NCBI RefSeq assembly: GCF_900115475.1
Contig: NZ_FOWP01000010.1
Span: 1-64,000 of the forward strand
DNA from: Ectopseudomonas composti
Lineage (GTDB): Bacteria > Pseudomonadota > Gammaproteobacteria > Pseudomonadales > Pseudomonadaceae
DNA length: 64,000 bases
Direction: 5' to 3'
Of this stretch, positions 60,736 to 64,000 are shown one piece after another. Position 1 is the first letter of the stretch, and each line of letters begins with the position of its first letter. Position numbers and translations under genes: made by a program. Below the pieces are notes generated by a model. That model saw only the letters and a list, made by a program, of their open reading frames with translations, searched no databases and was not told where the DNA came from.

Positions 60736-60973
60736 GATCCAGAATCATGCGCACGATGTGGCGCAGATCGGCGTCCTCGGGCTCGCCACGCTGCATGAAC
60801 CAGCCAAACATGTCCTGATCCTCGCACTCCAGCAGCTTGCGATAGCGCGCCTGGTTCTCGGCATCCAGGCTCGGGTACACCTCCTTGACGAAAGGCACCA
60901 GCAGTACGTCCAGCTCCAGCATGCCACGACGGCTATGCCAGAACAGGCGATTCAGTTCACTTTGCTCAACCAT
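60719..60973 (-). CDS. sdhE: FAD assembly factor SdhE
   Basis: An 84-aa helical protein that promotes covalent attachment of FAD to succinate dehydrogenase SdhA. The conserved RRGMLELD motif lies at residues 15-22, with the acidic CEDQDMFGWF further on. It begins the sdhE-ygfX unit, divergent from ygfZ across 145 bases. Confidence 0.94.
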   Translation of the reverse strand: MVEQSELNRLFWHSRRGMLELDVLLVPFVKEVYPSLDAENQARYRKLLECEDQDMFGWFMQRGEPEDADLRHIVRMILDRVQPK

Positions 60974-61118
60974 GCAACGGACTCCTCGAACAAGGGCGGC
61001 AGTATAACGGCGAATTGCCTAACTGTTCACCGCACCGCTGCGCAATTGCGCTGACAAGGCCCTACCACGCCCACTATGATGATGCCCCTGACCTTTATTC
61101 AGCGATTCGATTTGCATC

Positions 61119-62060
61119 ATGGCCGATAGCGCTTACTTCACTCTCCTTGATCACGAAGGCCTGCTCGCAGTACGCGGCGCGGACGCAGCCAAGTTTCTGC
61201 AGGGCCAAGTGACCTGCAACCTCAATTACCTGAGTGCCAGCCAGTCCAGCCTTGGAGCCCGCTGCACGCCCAAGGGACGCATGTTGTCGAGCTTTCGCAT
61301 CGTACCGGTGGAAGACGGCTACCTGCTGGCCATGGCACGCGAGCTGATCGAGTCGCAGCAAGCCGACCTGCAGAAATATGCGGTGTTCTCCAAATCCAAG
61401 CTCAGCGACGAAAGTACCGCCTGGGTCCGCTTCGGTCTGGCCGGCGGCGATGCTGTCCTGAGCGAACTTGGCCTGCAGTTGGGCGCCGCCAGTGATTCTC
61501 TGGCCAGCAGCGGTCAGTTGCTCGCCGTGCGCCTCAGCGATGGCCGCGCCGAGCTGTGGGCACCATCTGCCGACGCCGAAAGCCTGCAAAGCCTCCTGGC
61601 CGCCCAGCTGCCGCAGGCACCGTTGAACGACTGGCTGCTGGCTCAGATTCGTGCCGGCGTGGGCCAGGTGTTCGGCGCCACCCGTGAGCTGTTCATCCCG
61701 CAGATGATCAACCTGCAAGCCCTGGGCGGCGTGAGCTTCAAGAAAGGCTGCTACACCGGCCAGGAAATCGTCGCGCGCATGCAGTACCTGGGCAAGCTCA
61801 AGCGCCGCCTGCAGCGCCTGCGTCTGGTCGGCTCTGCGCTGCCGGCCGTCGGCGCCGAATTGTTCTCCCCGGTGCATGGCTCCAGCGTTGGCGAAGTGGT
61901 GCTGGCAGCCCAAGCCGGCGACGCCCTCGAGCTGCTCGCCGTGTTGCAGGAAGACGCCGTGAACGATGGCCGCATTCATCTCGGCAGCAGTGAAGGGCAG
62001 ACGCTAACCCTGCTCGACCTGCCTTATCAGCTGGATGCCGACCAGGAAATCCAGCGCTGA
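61119..62060 (+). CDS. ygfZ: Folate-binding protein YgfZ
   Basis: A 313-aa protein with a GcvT-like fold that uses tetrahydrofolate to support iron-sulfur cluster enzymes. The family motif KGCYTGQEIVAR with its essential Cys lies near residue 209; FLQGQVTCNL and CTPKGRMLSSFRI precede it. Next to sdhE as in many gammaproteobacteria. Confidence 0.95.
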   Translation: MADSAYFTLLDHEGLLAVRGADAAKFLQGQVTCNLNYLSASQSSLGARCTPKGRMLSSFRIVPVEDGYLLAMARELIESQQADLQKYAVFSKSKLSDESTAWVRFGLAGGDAVLSELGLQLGAASDSLASSGQLLAVRLSDGRAELWAPSADAESLQSLLAAQLPQAPLNDWLLAQIRAGVGQVFGATRELFIPQMINLQALGGVSFKKGCYTGQEIVARMQYLGKLKRRLQRLRLVGSALPAVGAELFSPVHGSSVGEVVLAAQAGDALELLAVLQEDAVNDGRIHLGSSEGQTLTLLDLPYQLDADQEIQR

Positions 62061-62106
62061 CTAAACTTCCCTGGCGCCGTATTGGATCGCCTAAGAGAGC
62101 CACTTC

Positions 62107-62943
62107 ATGAGCAAGCTTGCCGAAAAAGTCCTACAGGAACTTATCCACGCCATCGAGAACGATGAGCTGGTGCTGCCCACCCTGCCCGAGGTGGCGCTGA
62201 AGGTTCGCGAAGCCGCGGAAGATCCCGACGTGGGCATCCCGCAGATCAGCAAGGTAATCGGTAACGACGCCGCCCTCACCGCGCGCATCATCAAGGTGGT
62301 CAACAGTCCTCTGCTGCGCAGCAACAAGGAAATCACCGACCTGCAGATGGCCGTCAGCCGTCTGGGCATCAACTACACCTGCAACCTGGCCACGGGTCTG
62401 GCCATGGAGCAGATGTTCCAGGCCACCAGCGACGTGGTCGACCGCAAGATGCGCGAGGTGTGGAACAAGAGCACCGAGATCGCCGGTATCTGTCACGTAC
62501 TGTGCCGTCACTACACCCGCCTGATGCCGGACCAAGCCACCCTCGCCGGCCTGGTGCACCAGATCGGCGTGCTGCCAATTCTCACCTACGCCGAAGAACA
62601 CAACGAGCTGCTGGCCGACTCCATCAGCCTCAACCACGTGATCGAGCAGATTCACCCGATCATCGGCGACAAGATCCTGCGGACCTGGGAGTTTCCCGAG
62701 CCCATCGCCATCGTGCCAAGCCAGTACCTGGATTTCACGCGCGACTCGGCCAAGGTCGATTATGTCGATATCGTCCAGGTCGCCACGCTGCAGAGCTACC
62801 TGGGCAGCGAGCACCCCTACACCCAGCTGGACTGGAGCAAGGTACCGGCGTTCGCCAAGCTTGGCCTTGACCCGCAGGTCGACATGCAGGCCGACGAAGA
62901 CCTCTCCGCCGCCATGGAAGCGGCCATGAGCATGCTGCAATAA
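62107..62943 (+). CDS. HDOD domain signalling protein
   Basis: A 278-aa HDOD protein: LPTLPEVALKVREAAEDPDVGIPQISKVIGNDAALTARIIKVVNSPL is the domain's first half, and AGLVHQIGVLPIL the degenerate HD region; no intact HD metal site or output domain is seen. HDOD proteins act in signalling, often with cyclic-di-GMP. It lies 46 bases after ygfZ, possibly on the same transcript. Confidence 0.9.
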   Translation: MSKLAEKVLQELIHAIENDELVLPTLPEVALKVREAAEDPDVGIPQISKVIGNDAALTARIIKVVNSPLLRSNKEITDLQMAVSRLGINYTCNLATGLAMEQMFQATSDVVDRKMREVWNKSTEIAGICHVLCRHYTRLMPDQATLAGLVHQIGVLPILTYAEEHNELLADSISLNHVIEQIHPIIGDKILRTWEFPEPIAIVPSQYLDFTRDSAKVDYVDIVQVATLQSYLGSEHPYTQLDWSKVPAFAKLGLDPQVDMQADEDLSAAMEAAMSMLQ

Positions 62944-63008
62944 AAGCACCTCGCCACGGATGGCAAAATGCCTCTACACTCGAGCCATTCGCCTGAGGAA
63001 GTAGAGCC

Positions 63009-63764
63009 ATGCGTTACGCATTCGTCCTGCTCGTCCTGTTGTTCGGCAGCACCCAGGCTGCCGAACAGGTTCGCCTGACCAACGGCGAATGGCCGCCCTA
63101 CCTCGGTGAAACCCTGCCTCATCATGGCGTGGCCTCACGTATCGTCGCCGAGGCGTTTGCGCTGCAGGGAGTCGAGGTGCGGTGGGAATTTCACCCCTGG
63201 GCACGCTCACTGAAGATGGCCGAGCAGGGCCAGCGTGACGGCAGCGCCGTCTGGCTTACCAACCCCGAACGCGAGCAGCGCTTTCATATCAGCGAACCAG
63301 TGGTCGAAAGCGGCTACTACCTGTTTCATCGCAAAGCTCATGCATTTGATTGGAACACCGTCGAAGACCTGCGCGGTCTGCGTATTGCCGCCACACGCGG
63401 TTATGACTACGGCGAGGACTTTCAACGTGCTGAAGCTGCAGGTGAACTTGAGGTCGTGCGCCTGACCGGTGATGAGCAGGGTCTCCGCCAGTTGCTGGCC
63501 GGACGCATCGACCTGTTCCCGGTGGACAAGGTGGTGGGCTTCGATCTGCTGTATCAGAAATTCAGCGCGGCAGAGCGCCAGCGCCTGAGCTTTCATCGCA
63601 AGCCCCTGCGCAGCGACAGCCTGCATCTGCTGCTGTCGCGAGAGGTACCGGGCAACGCAGAGCTGATGCAGCGCTTCAATCGCGGCCTGAGCCAGTTACG
63701 CGACAGCGGCAAGGTGTCCCGCTACCTGCTGGAGATTCAGCAGCCGTTAAGCCTCAACCACTGA
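63009..63764 (+). CDS. Periplasmic amino-acid-type solute-binding protein
   Basis: 251 aa: a signal peptide (YAFVLLVLLFGSTQAA, cleavage near residue 18) and an SBP_bac_3 domain: LTNGEWPPYLGETLPHHGVASRIV, FHPWARSLKMAEQG, LRGLRIAATRGYDYG. No transporter genes accompany it, as is common for the many orphan binding proteins of pseudomonads. Its end overlaps the convergent histidine kinase gene by 18 bases. Confidence 0.9.
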   Translation: MRYAFVLLVLLFGSTQAAEQVRLTNGEWPPYLGETLPHHGVASRIVAEAFALQGVEVRWEFHPWARSLKMAEQGQRDGSAVWLTNPEREQRFHISEPVVESGYYLFHRKAHAFDWNTVEDLRGLRIAATRGYDYGEDFQRAEAAGELEVVRLTGDEQGLRQLLAGRIDLFPVDKVVGFDLLYQKFSAAERQRLSFHRKPLRSDSLHLLLSREVPGNAELMQRFNRGLSQLRDSGKVSRYLLEIQQPLSLNH

Positions 63765-64000
63765 AGGCGGAAACTCGACACAAACCCGCAGGCCATGCGG
63801 CTGCGCCTGATGCAGGCTGATTCGAGCCTGATGGGCGCGACAGATTTCGCCAACGATGGCCAGCCCCAGCCCCGCACCACTACCCAGATTGCTACGTCGA
63901 TAAAAACGCTCGAAGACCTTCTCGCACTCAGCTTCGGGGATTCCGGGGCCATCGTCCTCTACCTCCAGCACTGCCGAGGTCAAGACGCGAATGATCAAAT
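63747..64000 (-). CDS. Sensor histidine kinase, C-terminal end (partial)
   Basis: The last 84 or so residues of a two-component kinase whose start lies beyond the window. The ATPase domain's G1 box VEDDGPGIP, F box FERFYRR and G2 box GAGLGLAIV are present. It converges on the periplasmic binding protein gene with an 18-base overlap, which may link them functionally, although they are on opposite strands. Confidence 0.9.
   Translation of the reverse strand, partial: LIIRVLTSAVLEVEDDGPGIPEAECEKVFERFYRRSNLGSGAGLGLAIVGEICRAHQARISLHQAQPHGLRVCVEFPPSVVEA

Noticed and set aside
1..64000. CRISPR arrays, tRNA or rRNA genes
   Set aside because: No regularly spaced direct repeats and no tRNA or rRNA sequence were seen on either strand; the repeats present are palindromic and dispersed.

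Overview
The window is a high-GC gammaproteobacterial chromosome segment that I assign to Pseudomonas, most likely the P. mendocina / P. pseudoalcaligenes / P. oleovorans side of the genus. The reasons are the algU-mucABCD-lepA-lepB-rnc-era-recO-pdxJ order next to nadB, the fadD1-fadD2-hydrolase-phaJ block, an orphan ccoM under an Anr-type box, and many Pseudomonas-style extragenic palindromes. The species call is inference; no rRNA or tRNA gene is present to test it.

Layout. 1-3,000 is accessory: the 3' end of an IS1182-like transposase, a structured leader resembling phage C4/P4-CI antisense RNA, two small overlapping orphan genes with their own terminator, then four small, partly AT-richer genes, one of the DUF6572 family, that look like an immunity-type cluster. 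3,000-13,500 is a series of regulator-plus-effector modules separated by dispersed palindromic repeats: LysR/SnoaL-like/SDR, a FAD amine oxidase whose domain order appears circularly permuted, MFS/LysR, a DUF4239 membrane protein, and MarR/EamA/MFS with a perfect MarR-type operator. 13,487-19,635 is a benE-yggS-aminotransferase-glyA operon divergent from a MocR-type regulator; four of its five proteins belong to PLP-binding families. 19,741-24,940 is an agmatine-to-putrescine operon (aguA, aguB, a polyamine-binding protein and a Tat-exported second agmatine deiminase homologue) with a divergent LysR gene; this matches the layout of the P. aeruginosa agu2ABCA' locus.

24,996-30,397 carries fadD1, fadD2, a monoacylglycerol-lipase-like hydrolase and phaJ, for fatty acid release, activation and supply of (R)-3-hydroxyacyl-CoA. 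30,606-34,344 is a cytosine operon, codB-pucR-type regulator-codA. 34,625-37,666 encodes an AaeAB-like efflux system. 37,893-39,294 holds ccoM with Anr-type boxes, alkB and two small unknown genes. 39,461-47,623 has rapA, an ECF sigma factor with a long C-terminal extension, a YhhN-family protein, cmoA-cmoB (tRNA uridine-34 modification) and a LysR gene.

47,775-58,176 is the conserved core: pdxJ, recO, era, rnc, DUF4845, lepB, lepA, mucD, mucC, mucB, mucA and algU, all on the minus strand, with two AlgU-type promoters upstream of algU. 58,683 to the end holds nadB, a ygfX-like gene, sdhE, ygfZ, an HDOD protein, a periplasmic solute-binding protein and the C-terminal end of a histidine kinase that runs off the window. 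No CRISPR array, tRNA or rRNA was seen.
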